Source: Micromonospora yangpuensis (GTDB taxonomy: Bacteria; Actinomycetota; Actinomycetes; Mycobacteriales; Micromonosporaceae). Taken from it: a stretch of 64,000 bases of DNA. The translations under genes and the position numbers were made by a program. Positions 25,192 through 34,041 of this stretch are shown one piece after another (within the stretch, counting starts at the first letter, position 1; the number at the start of each line of letters is the position of its first letter). Below the pieces are notes generated by a model. It was not told the origin of the DNA, did no database searches, and saw nothing but the letters and a program-made list of their open reading frames with translations. The DNA lies in the NCBI RefSeq assembly GCF_900091615.1, contig NZ_FMIA01000002.1, forward strand, positions 3,534,001-3,598,000. Reading direction: 5' to 3'.

Positions 25192-26691
25192 ATGAGCAGA
25201 TCCTCCCCGCCTCGCCTCCGCCAGCTCCGCGTGACCGGCGCGGCCGCCGCCGGGCTCCTGCTGGCCGCCCTGCTCGCCGTCGCACCGGGCGGCGCCACCC
25301 CGGGCAGTGCCGCACCGGGCGGTGCCGCGCTCAGCGGCGCCACCCCGGGCCGGGTCACCGGCGCGTCGACGGCGGTACCGGCGGCCGTCCCCGGCGTCGA
25401 CGAGATCTCCAGCAGCCCCAACCTGCGCCAGGTGGCAAACCTGCCCAAGCAGGCGCCGTTCGACACCACCTCCGCCCTCGGCACCGACATCGCCTTCCAG
25501 GGTCGGTACGCGTTCGTCGGCAACTACCAGGGCTTCGTCATCTACGACATCGCCCGGCCCAGCGCGCCGACGATCGTCTCCCAGGTGCACTGCCCCGGCT
25601 CGCAGAACGACATCTCCATCTACGGTGACCTGCTCTTCCTCTCCACCGACGAGGGACGCAGCGACGCCAGCTGCGCCAGCGCGCCGTTGCCCGCGACCGA
25701 GCCGCAGTCCTGGGAGGGCATCAAGATCTTCGACATCAGCGACAAGGCCACCCCGCGCTACCTCAAGGCCGTCGAGACCGCCTGCGGCTCGCACACCCAC
25801 ACCCTGGTCCCGGCGCGCGACCGGAGGTCGGTCTACCTCTACGTCTCGTCGTACCGGCCCCGGGAGGACTACCCGGACTGCCGGCCGCCGCACGACTCGA
25901 TCTCCATCGTGCGGGTGCCGCTGCGCACGCCCACCGACGCCGCCGTGGTGGCCACGCCGAACCTCTTCCCCGACGGTGGCAACCCCGCCGGCGGATACTC
26001 CGCCGAGACCAGCGGCTGCCACGACATCACGGCGTACCCGGCGAAGAACCTGGCCGCCGGCGCCTGCATGGGTGACGGGGTGCTGCTGGACATCACCCGG
26101 CCGGAGGCCCCCCGGGTGATCAACCGGGTCCGGGACACCGAGAACTTCGCCTTCTGGCACTCGGCCACGTTCAACAACGCCGGCACCAAGGTCGTCTTCA
26201 CCGACGAGCTGGGTGGCGGCGGGGGTGCCACCTGCAACGAGGCCATCGGGCCACAGCGGGGTGCCAACGCCATCTACGACCTCACCGGCCGGGGCGACGC
26301 CCGCAAACTCGTCTTCCGCAGCTACTACAAGATCCCCCGGGTCAACACCGACACCGAGAACTGCGTGGCCCACAACGGCTCGCTGGTGCCGGTCCTCGGA
26401 CGCGACGTCATGGTCCAGGCGTGGTACCAGGGTGGCGTCTCGGTCTGGGACTTCACCGACTCGACCCGGCCGACGGAGATCGCCTTCTGGGAGCGCGGCC
26501 CGCTGTCGGAGACCCAGCGGATCACCGGCGGGGCCTGGTCGACGTACTACTACAACGGGTACATCTACTCCAGCGACATCCAGAAGGGACTTGACGTGCT
26601 GGAGCTGCGCGACTGGCGTACCTGGTCGGCCCACCTGACCCGGTACGACGAGTTCAACGCGCAGACCCAGCCGACGTACCTGAGCTGGTAG
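25192..26691 (+). CDS. Secreted LVIVD-repeat beta-propeller protein
   Basis: Exported protein of 499 residues. The N-terminus is a twin-Arg-poor signal sequence (LRVTGAAAAGLLLAALLAVAP) followed by an Ala/Gly/Pro stretch with repeated ATPG/AAPG. Repeats of the LVIVD type are clear: GFVIYDIARPSAPTIV, GIKIFDISDKATPRYLK, VSVWDFTDSTRPTEI and the final GLDVLELRDW. Several Cys pairs and His-rich loops (CGSHTHTLVP, SGCHDIT) might stabilise or bind metal. ATG at 25192 has GAAGGG 8 nt upstream. A hairpin follows the stop. Probably a cell-surface propeller; no catalytic site recognised. Confidence 0.82.
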   Translation: MSRSSPPRLRQLRVTGAAAAGLLLAALLAVAPGGATPGSAAPGGAALSGATPGRVTGASTAVPAAVPGVDEISSSPNLRQVANLPKQAPFDTTSALGTDIAFQGRYAFVGNYQGFVIYDIARPSAPTIVSQVHCPGSQNDISIYGDLLFLSTDEGRSDASCASAPLPATEPQSWEGIKIFDISDKATPRYLKAVETACGSHTHTLVPARDRRSVYLYVSSYRPREDYPDCRPPHDSISIVRVPLRTPTDAAVVATPNLFPDGGNPAGGYSAETSGCHDITAYPAKNLAAGACMGDGVLLDITRPEAPRVINRVRDTENFAFWHSATFNNAGTKVVFTDELGGGGGATCNEAIGPQRGANAIYDLTGRGDARKLVFRSYYKIPRVNTDTENCVAHNGSLVPVLGRDVMVQAWYQGGVSVWDFTDSTRPTEIAFWERGPLSETQRITGGAWSTYYYNGYIYSSDIQKGLDVLELRDWRTWSAHLTRYDEFNAQTQPTYLSW

Positions 26692-26696
26692 TCGGC

Positions 26697-26729
26697 GCGG
26701 CGGGTGACCCGGGGCCGGGCACCCGCCGC
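26697..26729 (+). terminator. Hairpin after LVIVD gene
   Basis: GCGGCGGGTG (26697-26706) pairs exactly with CACCCGCCGC (26720-26729) right after the stop codon, with a 13-nt loop. Confidence 0.65.
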
Positions 26730-26820
26730 GACCGCGCCGGCCGGCGGTCCGCCGCGGTCAACGCCGTCACCGGTGGGTCGCCGACGGGCCGTCCGACGGC
26801 ACCTGCAAGGATCGTCGGAC

Positions 26821-28029
26821 GTGAAGGTCACCGGCGGTACCCCATCCGCCACCGCTGGTCGTGTCCGCCCGCACCCGCTGGACCTGGTGGCGATCGTGCT
26901 CGCCGTCGCCGGCGCCGGGTGTGTGCTGTCCGGGTTGCTGCCCCACGCCGAGGCCACCGCGACCGTGCGGCGGATCCTGCCGCTGCTGCTGTTCCTGGCC
27001 ACCGTGGTGGTGCTGGCCGAGCTGACCGCGGCGGCCGGGGTCTTCGACGTGCTGGCCACCCGACTGGCCATCGCCGCCCGGGGTGACCGTCGGACGCTCT
27101 TCCTGCTCTGTGTCGGCTTCGCTGCGGTCACCACCGTCCTGCTCAACCTGGACACCACGGCGGTGCTGCTCACCCCGGTGTTGCTGGCCCTGGCCCGCCG
27201 GATCGGGGCGGCGCCCCTGCCGCTGGCGGTGACCACCGTCTGGCTGGCCAACACCGCCAGCCTGCTGTTGCCGGTGTCCAACCTGACGAACCTGCTCGCC
27301 GCCGACCGACTCGACCTGACCCCGCTGGCGTACGCGTCCCGGATGTGGGCCCCGCAGCTCGCCGCGATCGCGGTCACCGCGGTCCTGCTCTGGTGCTGGT
27401 ACTGGCGCACCGCTCCCCGCCGGTTCGACGTCCCGGCTTCGCCGGTGATTCCCGACCGCCCGCTGTACCGGATGACGGTGCTGGGCTGTCTGCTCTTCGT
27501 GGCCGGCATCGTCACCGGGGTGGAGATCGGGATCGCCTCGGCGGTGGCCGCCGCCGTGGTGCTGGCCGCCTTCGGCGTCCGGTCCCGGGCCACCCTGCGT
27601 CCGGCGCTGCTGCCGTGGCGGCTGCTGCTGCTGGTGACCGGGCTGTTCCTGGTCGTGCAGACCCTCGGCCGGGCCGGTCTGGACGACGTGGTGGGCGCCC
27701 TGGTCGGCGCCGGCGGCTCGGCGGCGGCGACGGTACGCGCCGGTGGTACCGGGGCGCTGCTGGCCAACCTGGTGAACAACCTGCCGGCGTACCTGGCCGG
27801 GGAGGCGGCGATCGCCGCCGACGACCACACCCGTCTGCTGGCGTTGCTGATCGGCACGAACGTGGGCGCGTTGGCGGCACCGTGGGCGTCGCTGGCCACC
27901 CTGCTCTGGTATGAGCGGTGCCGGGCCGCCGGGGTACGGGTGCCGCTGCTGCGGTTCGTGGCGGCCAGTGCGACCGTGGCGGTCACCGGCACCCTGGCCG
28001 CCCTCGGCGCGCTGGTGCTGACCGGCTGA
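26821..28029 (+). CDS. ArsB/NhaD-type ion transporter (IT superfamily)
   Basis: Membrane transporter of 402 residues with about 10-11 TM helices. It shows the ArsB/NhaD/SLC13 pattern: VVVLAELTAAAGVFDVLA, VTTVLLNLDTTAVLLTPVLL and ASLLLPVSNLTNLLA in the first half, then TGALLANLVNNLPAYLAGEA and LLIGTNVGALAAPWASLATL in the second. The paired NxxP-like and TNxG hairpins are the substrate-binding elements of this fold. GTG at 26821 has AAGGA about 9 nt upstream. Could move arsenite or exchange Na+/H+; no ars genes are adjacent, so substrate remains open. Confidence 0.82.
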   Translation: MKVTGGTPSATAGRVRPHPLDLVAIVLAVAGAGCVLSGLLPHAEATATVRRILPLLLFLATVVVLAELTAAAGVFDVLATRLAIAARGDRRTLFLLCVGFAAVTTVLLNLDTTAVLLTPVLLALARRIGAAPLPLAVTTVWLANTASLLLPVSNLTNLLAADRLDLTPLAYASRMWAPQLAAIAVTAVLLWCWYWRTAPRRFDVPASPVIPDRPLYRMTVLGCLLFVAGIVTGVEIGIASAVAAAVVLAAFGVRSRATLRPALLPWRLLLLVTGLFLVVQTLGRAGLDDVVGALVGAGGSAAATVRAGGTGALLANLVNNLPAYLAGEAAIAADDHTRLLALLIGTNVGALAAPWASLATLLWYERCRAAGVRVPLLRFVAASATVAVTGTLAALGALVLTG

Positions 28030-28040
28030 CGCCCGGGGCC

Positions 28041-28946
28041 CTACACCCCCATCTCGGCCTCGTAGGCGCGGCGCAGGCGGCGGCGGGCGGTCGGGGCGAG
28101 ACAGACGTGCCAGGCCGACCCCTGGTCGATCAGGTTGATCTCGCCGGCGGCCTGCCGTGCCCGCAGGATGCCGGCGAGGGTGTCCCGGGCGCCGAAGCGG
28201 GCGAACCAGTCGAGTTCCAGGTCGACGGCGTACCCCTGGCTGTGCGCGCCGGAGCGCCAGGTGGGCGCGCCGAGGCGGCGCAGCCGGTGCTGGTGCTCGA
28301 CGCTGTGCGCCAGGTCGGTTACCCAGAGCGGCGGGGTGCCCGGCGGGGCGCCCGCGGCGAACTCGCGGGCGAGGTCGTTGAGCAGCGCGATGATCTCCCG
28401 GCGGCCCCGCCGGAACGGCAGGCCGGCGGTCCGGGGCGCGGCGTGCGGTCGGAGCCCGCGGTGTGCCGCGCGCAGTCCCCGGCCGAGCGGGGAGACCGGC
28501 TGTTGCCGGTAGCCGAAACCGATCAGGCCCCGACGGCGCAGCCACTCCAGGTCGACCAGCTCCGGACTGGTGTGCACGGCGGTGTCGGTGGCGAAGGCCG
28601 CCACGTCGGCCCACCACACGGCGTCGATCCGGGAGAGCAGGTGGCCACGGACCAGTCCGGCCAGCCCGCTCAGGTCGGCCTCCGGACGTTGTCGGGCCAG
28701 CTCCAGCAACAGGGTCTCCCGGGTGCCGACCAGGCCCTGCGGGGTGGCGTCGAGCACCGTGGCCAGGTCGGGTCGGCGGAGCCGTTCGTCGAGCAGCCGC
28801 TGCCGGGCCGCACCTGACATGGCGTCGGCCAGGGCGCCCAGTTCGGTGCTCAGCTCCGCCACGGCGTCCCGGTAGCCGGCGAGGTCGGTCGGGGCGCAGG
28901 GGCCCGGAGTGGGCCGGGGGCCGTGGCTTCGGCTCGGCACTCGCAT
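28041..28946 (-). CDS. M15/VanY-like protein with altered catalytic residue (DUF5715-like)
   Basis: Uncharacterised protein of 301 residues. The C-terminal third has an M15 D-Ala-D-Ala peptidase-like zinc signature: SGAHSQGYAVDLELDW (SxHxxGxAxD pattern) and SAWHVCL in place of the (E)xWH block, so zinc ligands His/Asp/His are kept but the catalytic Glu seems replaced by Ser. Upstream VTDLAHSVEHQHRLRRLG fits the substrate-side region. The N-terminal 150 residues are helical (DAVAELSTELGALADAMSG). No signal peptide is visible, so it may be cytoplasmic. ATG at 28946 has GGGGGG upstream. Converges on the transporter gene with only 11 nt between the stops. Confidence 0.65.
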   Translation of the reverse strand: MRVPSRSHGPRPTPGPCAPTDLAGYRDAVAELSTELGALADAMSGAARQRLLDERLRRPDLATVLDATPQGLVGTRETLLLELARQRPEADLSGLAGLVRGHLLSRIDAVWWADVAAFATDTAVHTSPELVDLEWLRRRGLIGFGYRQQPVSPLGRGLRAAHRGLRPHAAPRTAGLPFRRGRREIIALLNDLAREFAAGAPPGTPPLWVTDLAHSVEHQHRLRRLGAPTWRSGAHSQGYAVDLELDWFARFGARDTLAGILRARQAAGEINLIDQGSAWHVCLAPTARRRLRRAYEAEMGV

Positions 28947-29158
28947 GGTCGACCCCCCTGTCCCGGTACGCCACGGTGCGGACTCGATGCTGGCCACGAT
29001 ATGCCCACAAAAAGCAGCAAAGTGCGAGAAAGCTTCCCGGTACCTCCAAAGGTCTCCGTAACGACGAACGGCACCGGCCGACCGGGTCCGGCAGGCCCCC
29101 GGACGGTGTTTGGCCGGTCGCCGCAACCGGCCGCGAGGGGTGATGAAAAGCTTTACCC

Positions 29159-30880
29159 ATGAGTTCCGCACCCGTGCCGACCGAATCCACCATCTCCGGC
29201 GACTCCGAGGAGGCGAACGCCTTCGCGGATCTCGGGCTACGCGCCGAGCTGCTCGGCGCGCTCGCCGCGCTCGGCTACGAGGAGCCGACACCGATCCAGC
29301 GGGAGGCCATCCCGCCTCTGCTCGCCGGCCGTGACCTGCTGGGCCAGGCGGCCACCGGCACGGGCAAGACCGCCGCGTTCGCGCTGCCGCTGCTGCAGCG
29401 GATGGCCACGGGCGGCTCGAACGCCGGGCCGGTGGCGCTGGTGCTGGTGCCCACCCGGGAGCTGGCCGTGCAGGTCTCCGAGGCCTTCCACCGGTACGGC
29501 AAGGACCTCGGCACCCGGGTGCTGCCGATCTACGGCGGCCAGCCGATCGGCCGGCAGCTGCGCGCCCTGGACCTGGGCGTCGACGTGGTGGTGGCCACCC
29601 CGGGTCGGGCGCTGGACCACATCGCCCGGGGCACCCTGCGCCTGGGTGGCCTGGCCACGGTGGTGCTGGACGAGGCCGACGAGATGCTCGACATGGGCTT
29701 CGCCGAGGACATCGAGGCGATCCTGGAGCACGCCCCGGCGCAGAGGCAGACCGTGCTCTTCTCGGCCACCATGCCGTCGAGGATCGACGGGATGGCCCGC
29801 CAGCACCTGACCGACCCGGTACGCATCCAGATCGGCCGGCAACAGCCGATGGCCGGCGAGGCGCCCCTGGTACGCCAGAGCGCGTACCTGGTCGCCCGGG
29901 CACACAAGCCGGCGGCCCTGGGCCGGGTGCTGGACGTGGAGTCACCGACCGCGGCGATCGTGTTCTGCCGCAGCCGTGAGGAGGTGGACCGGCTCACCGA
30001 GACGATGAACGGGCGCGGCTACCGGGCCGAGGCGCTGCACGGCGGGATGAGCCAGGAGCAGCGGGACCGGGTGATGGGTCGACTGCGCGCCGGCACGGCC
30101 GACCTGCTGGTGGCCACCGACGTGGCGGCCCGGGGGCTGGACGTCGAGCAACTCACCCACGTGGTCAACTACGACGTGCCGTCAGCCCCGGAGTCGTACG
30201 TGCACCGCATCGGTCGGGTGGGACGGGCCGGCCGGGAGGGGGTGGCGATCACCCTGGCTGAGCCGCGCGAGCACCGCATGCTCAAGACCATCGAGCGGGT
30301 CACCGGGCAGCGCATCGTCATCGACAAGATCCCCACGGCGGCGGACCTGCGTACCCGGCGGTTGGAGCTGACCCAGGCGGCGCTGCGGGAGTCGCTGCTG
30401 GAGGACGACCTGGACCCGTTCCGGGTGATCGTGGAGTCGTTGTCCGACGAGTTCGACCTGATGGAGGTGGCCCTCGCCGCGGTGAAGCTGGCCCACGAGG
30501 CCGCCTCGCCGGGCTCCGACGAGGACCAGGAGGAGATCCCGCAGGTAGCGGTCCGCCCGCAACGGGAGAGCCGCTCCGGCGGTGACCCGCGCGGCGGTGA
30601 CCGCCGTGGCTCCCGGGCCCGCTCGGGGGGTGCCACCACGCAGGTGTTCATCGGGTTGGGCCGGCGGGCCGGGGTACGCCCGCAGGACCTCGTCGGGGCG
30701 ATCACCGGCGAGACCGGGATCAACGGACGTGACATCGGCTCGATCGAGATCGCCGACCGGTTCTCGCTGGTGGAGGTGCCGAACGCGGTGGCCGACGAGG
30801 TGATCGCCGGACTACGCGGCAGCACCATCAAGGGCCGCAAGACGACCGTCCGCCGCGACCGCGGCGCCGAAACCCGCTGA
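29159..30880 (+). CDS. DEAD-box ATP-dependent RNA helicase (DeaD/CsdA-like)
   Basis: RNA remodelling enzyme of 573 residues. Motifs in order: Q motif near EPTPIQREAIP, Walker A ATGTGKTAAF (about 60-70), PTREL, TPGR, DEADEMLDMG, SATMP, VFCRSREEVD, TDVAARGLDVE, and HRIGRVGRAGREG. The C-terminal part has a Glu-rich then Arg/Gly-rich linker (RGGDRRGSRARSGG) and a DbpA-type RNA-binding domain (TQVFIGLGRRAGVRPQDLVG, SLVEVPNAVADEV). ATG at 29159 follows a weak ribosome site (GAGGGGTGATGAAAAGC). It would act in ribosome assembly or mRNA turnover, typically cold-induced. Two hairpins follow the stop. Confidence 0.94.
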   Translation: MSSAPVPTESTISGDSEEANAFADLGLRAELLGALAALGYEEPTPIQREAIPPLLAGRDLLGQAATGTGKTAAFALPLLQRMATGGSNAGPVALVLVPTRELAVQVSEAFHRYGKDLGTRVLPIYGGQPIGRQLRALDLGVDVVVATPGRALDHIARGTLRLGGLATVVLDEADEMLDMGFAEDIEAILEHAPAQRQTVLFSATMPSRIDGMARQHLTDPVRIQIGRQQPMAGEAPLVRQSAYLVARAHKPAALGRVLDVESPTAAIVFCRSREEVDRLTETMNGRGYRAEALHGGMSQEQRDRVMGRLRAGTADLLVATDVAARGLDVEQLTHVVNYDVPSAPESYVHRIGRVGRAGREGVAITLAEPREHRMLKTIERVTGQRIVIDKIPTAADLRTRRLELTQAALRESLLEDDLDPFRVIVESLSDEFDLMEVALAAVKLAHEAASPGSDEDQEEIPQVAVRPQRESRSGGDPRGGDRRGSRARSGGATTQVFIGLGRRAGVRPQDLVGAITGETGINGRDIGSIEIADRFSLVEVPNAVADEVIAGLRGSTIKGRKTTVRRDRGAETR

Positions 30881-30883
30881 TGG

Positions 30884-30931
30884 TGTAAGGAAGGGCCCCC
30901 TCTTATCGCTTCCGGTAGAGAGGGGCACCCC
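30884..30931. repeat. Intergenic palindromic element
   Basis: TGTAAGGAAGGGCCCCCTCT, then a short loop and AGAGAGGGGCACCCC, forms an imperfect hairpin 3 nt after the helicase stop. From memory, elements beginning with this AAGGAAGGG and GGGGC pattern recur between genes in Micromonospora and Salinispora. Recognition is from memory, not a search. Confidence 0.5.
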
Positions 30932-30938
30932 GCTCACA

Positions 30939-30971
30939 CCCCCCGAACCGACGGGCAGCCAGTTCGGGGGG
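30939..30971. terminator. Bidirectional terminator hairpin
   Basis: CCCCCCGAAC (30939-30948) and GTTCGGGGGG (30962-30971) are perfect complements with a 13-nt loop, between the convergent helicase and DoxX genes. Confidence 0.75.
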
Positions 30972-31002
30972 CGGTGCGGCCGGTGGCTGGGCGGTCGCCC
31001 CG

Positions 31003-31374
31003 TCAGAGCGGGTACGGCCCGAAGCGGCCCCAGGCGACGACCGCCGACAGGATCAGCAGCACGACGGTCATCGCGGTGACCGGGTGCTCCTTGGCTCGCA
31101 GGTGCACCACGATCGCGCCGACCATCACGATCGCCAGCCCGACGGCGGCCAGCGGGGTGAGCACCGTGGCGATGCCGGTGAGGCCGGGTAGGACCAGCCC
31201 GACCGCGGCCAGCACCTCGGCCGCGCCGAGGGCCTTGACCTGGCTGGGGGGCACGTTCCTGACCCAGCTCATCCGGTCGAGCAGCTTCTCCTTGGGTTGG
31301 GTCAGCTTGGTCAGCCCCGCGCCGGCGAAGAGCCCGGCGAGCAGGACCTGCAGGATCCACAGAAACACGTTCAC
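31003..31374 (-). CDS. DoxX-family small membrane protein
   Basis: Four-TM protein of 123 residues. The first helix reads NVFLWILQVLLAGLFAGAGLTKL, followed by the short basic loop, then AAEVLAAVGLVLPGLTGIAT and AMTVVLLILSAVVAWGRFG. This is the DoxX pattern (quinone- or thiol-linked redox membrane proteins). The start is GTG, with only a weak ribosome site. Monocistronic, between the convergent helicase gene and lon upstream. Function unproven. Confidence 0.8.
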   Translation of the reverse strand: MNVFLWILQVLLAGLFAGAGLTKLTQPKEKLLDRMSWVRNVPPSQVKALGAAEVLAAVGLVLPGLTGIATVLTPLAAVGLAIVMVGAIVVHLRAKEHPVTAMTVVLLILSAVVAWGRFGPYPL

Positions 31375-31446
31375 GGGTGAGTCGCCTCCGAGCGGTCAGG
31401 CTGGTCTTCGGGAATTCACGCCCAAGGCTACGGGCGCCGACGCCGC

Positions 31447-31575
31447 GCTCCGCACCGCCCAGCACCGCCGAGCACCGCCCGGCAGCCGCCGCGCACCGCC
31501 CAGCAGCCGCCGAGCACCGCCCAGCATCGCCTAGCACCGCCCGGCAGCCGCCGCGCATCGCCGAGCACCCGCCGT
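31447..31575. repeat. Degenerate GCACCGCC-type repeat tract
   Basis: A low-complexity tract in the DoxX-lon gap made of variants of AGCACCGCC and GGCAGCCGCC. A longer block, AGCACCGCCCGGCAGCCGCC, occurs twice. It has no plausible gene; all six frames are compositionally biased. Probably a slippage-prone VNTR. Confidence 0.75.
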
Positions 31576-31637
31576 ACACCGACGGGCCGGCAGCCCCGGG
31601 CCCCCGCCGCCGGGACGACAGGGGCCGGGGAATCCGG

Positions 31638-33998
31638 TCAGGCGGCGCTGAGTGGCTGACCGCCGAGGGTCCCGGCGTCGACCCCGCCGAGGGTCCCGGC
31701 GTCGACCTCAGCCGGGCGTAGCGCCAGCGCGAGCACGTCGGCGACGTCGGCCAGGACGTGCACGGTGAGCGCCTCGCGGACCTCGGCGGGCAGGTCGTCG
31801 AGGTCCGGCTCGTTGCGGGCCGGGATGATCACCTCGGTCAGGCCGGCCCGGTGGGCGGCGAGCAGCTTCTGCTTCACCCCGCCGATGGGCAGCACCCGGC
31901 CGGAGAGAGTCACCTCGCCGGTCATCCCGAACTCGGGGCGGACCGGCCGGCCGCTGGCCAGCGAGGCCAGGGCGGTGACCATGGTGATCCCGGCGCTGGG
32001 GCCGTCCTTGGGCACCGCCCCGGCCGGCACGTGCAGGTGGATCCGCCGCCCGGCGAGGGCGTTGGGGTCCAGTCCCAGTCGGCGACCGTTGGAGCGCAGG
32101 TAGGAGAGGGCGATCTGCGCCGACTCCTTCATCACCTCGCCGAGTTGCCCGGTGAGGGTCAGCCCCGGCTCCCCCGGCATGCTGGTGGCCTCGATGAAGA
32201 GCACGTCGCCACCGGCACCGGTGACCGCCAGGCCGGTGGCCACCCCGGCGACCGCGGTACGTTCGGCCGACTCCGGGGTGAACCGGGGGCGGCCCAGATA
32301 ACGGGCGAGGTCGTCGGCGTCCACCCGGACCGGGGTCGGGTCGGTGGCCAGGGCCACGGCCACCTTGCGCAGGATCTTCGCCAGGGCACGCTCCAACTGC
32401 CGGACACCGGCCTCCCGGGTGTGTTCCCCGGCGATGCGGGCCAGCGCCCCGTCGGCGACGGTGACCTCGTCGGCGGTCAGCCCGGCCCGCTGCAGCTGCC
32501 GGGGCAGCAGGTGGTCCCGGGCGATGGCGACCTTCTCGTCCTCGGTGTACCCGTCCAGGGTGACCAGTTCCATCCGGTCCAGCAACGGGCCGGGGATCGA
32601 CTCCACCACGTTGGCGGTGGCCAGGAAGAGCACGTCGGACAGGTCGAGGTCGACCTCCAGGTAGTGGTCCCGGAAGGTGTGGTTCTGCGCCGGGTCGAGC
32701 ACCTCCAGGAGGGCGGCGGCGGGATCACCGGCGTAGCCGGTGGCCAGCTTGTCGACCTCGTCGAGCAGGATCACCGGGTTCATCGACCCGGCCTCGCGCA
32801 GGGCCCGGACGATCCGCCCGGGCAACGCGCCCACGTAGGTGCGTCGGTGACCGCGGATCTCCGCCTCGTCCCGGACACCGCCGAGCGAGACCCGGACGAA
32901 GGTGCGGCCGAGCGCCCGGGCGACGGACTCACCGAGGCTGGTCTTGCCGACTCCGGGCGGGCCGGCGAGGGCGAGCACCGCTCCGGAACCGCGCCCGCCG
33001 ACCACGCCGAGGTTGCGCTCGGCCCGGCGGTTGCGCACCGCGAGGTACTCCAGGATCCGGTCCTTGACGTCGGCCAGGCCGGCGTGGTCGGCGTCGAGCA
33101 CCGCGCGGGCCGCGCCGAGGTCGGTGTGGTCGGCGGTACGCACGCCCCACGGCATCTCCAGGACGGTGTCCAACCAGGTACGGATCCAGCCCGACTCCGG
33201 GGACGCGTCGCTGGCCCGCTCCAGCTTGCCCACCTCACGAAGCGCCGCCTCGCGGATCTTCTCCGGCAGGTCGGCGGACTCCACCCGGGACCGGTAGTCG
33301 GCGGAGCCGTCCGGCTCGTCCTCGCCCAGCTCCTTGCGGATCGCGGCGAGCTGCTGGCGGAGCAGGAACTCCCGCTGGGACTTCTCCAACCCCTCCCGGA
33401 CGTCGGTGTTGATCTGCTCGGTGACCTCCTGCTCGGCCAGGTGTTCCCGGACCCAGCCGACCAGCAGCTCCAGCCGGGCGGTGACGTCGGCGGCGGCGAG
33501 CAGCTCGGTCTTCTGCGCCAGGCTGAGCCAGGGCGCGTAGCCGGCCGCGTCGGCCAGCTCGGAGAGGTCGGTCATCCGCTCCATGGCGTCGATGACCTGC
33601 CACGCGCCCCGCTGCTGCAGGACCGAGGTCATCAGGGCGCGATACTCACGGGCAAGGTCCCGGGCCCGGCCGGCCGGGGCGGGCTCGGACAGTTCGGTCG
33701 CCTCGACCCAGAGGGCGGCACCGGGGCCGGGGACACCGGAACCGATGCGGGCCCGGGACAGCCCTCGAATCACCGCGGCGGGCTCGCCACTGGGCAGCCG
33801 GCCGGTCTTCTCGATGGTGGCGACCACGCCGACCGGGCCGTACTCGCCGTCGATGCGGGGTACGGCCAGGAGCTGACGGTCACCACTGGCGCGGGCCGCG
33901 TCCACGGCGGCCTGGGTGCTCGGGTCGAGGGTCACCGGGATGACCATGCCGGGCAACAGGACGGCGTCGGTAAGCGGAAGTACCGGAAGAGTAGCCAT
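31638..33998 (-). CDS. lon: ATP-dependent protease Lon
   Basis: Heat-shock protease of 786 residues that degrades misfolded proteins. The N-terminal LON domain starts MATLPVLPLTDAVLLPGMVI. The AAA+ module has Walker A LAGPPGVGKTSLGE (near residue 347), Walker B NPVILLDEVDKL and an Arg finger region. The protease domain carries Ser in PKDGPSAGITMVTAL (near 664) and Lys in GGVKQKLLAAHRAGL (near 706), the Ser-Lys dyad. ATG at 33998 follows GCAGGTG; upstream in-frame codons run through the HspR operator. The C-terminus ends with a duplicated VDAGTLGG encoded by a 24-bp tandem repeat. Divergent from lsr2; a HAIR operator lies 23-43 bp upstream. Confidence 0.96.
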   Translation of the reverse strand: MATLPVLPLTDAVLLPGMVIPVTLDPSTQAAVDAARASGDRQLLAVPRIDGEYGPVGVVATIEKTGRLPSGEPAAVIRGLSRARIGSGVPGPGAALWVEATELSEPAPAGRARDLAREYRALMTSVLQQRGAWQVIDAMERMTDLSELADAAGYAPWLSLAQKTELLAAADVTARLELLVGWVREHLAEQEVTEQINTDVREGLEKSQREFLLRQQLAAIRKELGEDEPDGSADYRSRVESADLPEKIREAALREVGKLERASDASPESGWIRTWLDTVLEMPWGVRTADHTDLGAARAVLDADHAGLADVKDRILEYLAVRNRRAERNLGVVGGRGSGAVLALAGPPGVGKTSLGESVARALGRTFVRVSLGGVRDEAEIRGHRRTYVGALPGRIVRALREAGSMNPVILLDEVDKLATGYAGDPAAALLEVLDPAQNHTFRDHYLEVDLDLSDVLFLATANVVESIPGPLLDRMELVTLDGYTEDEKVAIARDHLLPRQLQRAGLTADEVTVADGALARIAGEHTREAGVRQLERALAKILRKVAVALATDPTPVRVDADDLARYLGRPRFTPESAERTAVAGVATGLAVTGAGGDVLFIEATSMPGEPGLTLTGQLGEVMKESAQIALSYLRSNGRRLGLDPNALAGRRIHLHVPAGAVPKDGPSAGITMVTALASLASGRPVRPEFGMTGEVTLSGRVLPIGGVKQKLLAAHRAGLTEVIIPARNEPDLDDLPAEVREALTVHVLADVADVLALALRPAEVDAGTLGGVDAGTLGGQPLSAA
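31661..31707. repeat. 24-bp tandem duplication in the lon 3' end
   Basis: CGCCGAGGGTCCCGGCGTCG plus ACC occurs at 31661-31683 and identically at 31685-31707, within the last codons of lon. It duplicates the octapeptide VDAGTLGG in frame. Confidence 0.95.
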
Positions 33999-34020
33999 CG
34001 GACACCTGCCATCAGATTGA

Positions 34021-34041
34021 CTTGAGCGTGTCTGACTCAAG
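34021..34041. promoter_or_regulatory. HAIR operator (HspR box) upstream of lon
   Basis: CTTGAGC-N7-ACTCAAG matches the HspR-associated inverted repeat consensus CTTGAGT-N7-ACTCAAG with one mismatch. It lies 23-43 bp before the lon ATG, where HspR would block transcription. lon is a known HspR target in Streptomyces, so heat-shock control is expected. hspR itself is not in the window. Confidence 0.9.

Noticed and set aside
26767-29193. 808-codon minus-strand open frame
   Set aside because: Runs through the ion-transporter and M15-like genes and has no recognisable domain; the genes in other frames explain the DNA.
31758-34025. 755-codon open frame on the plus strand across lon
   Set aside because: Antisense shadow of lon; composition is Gly/Asp/Val-rich with no domain, while the minus strand has the full Lon motif series.
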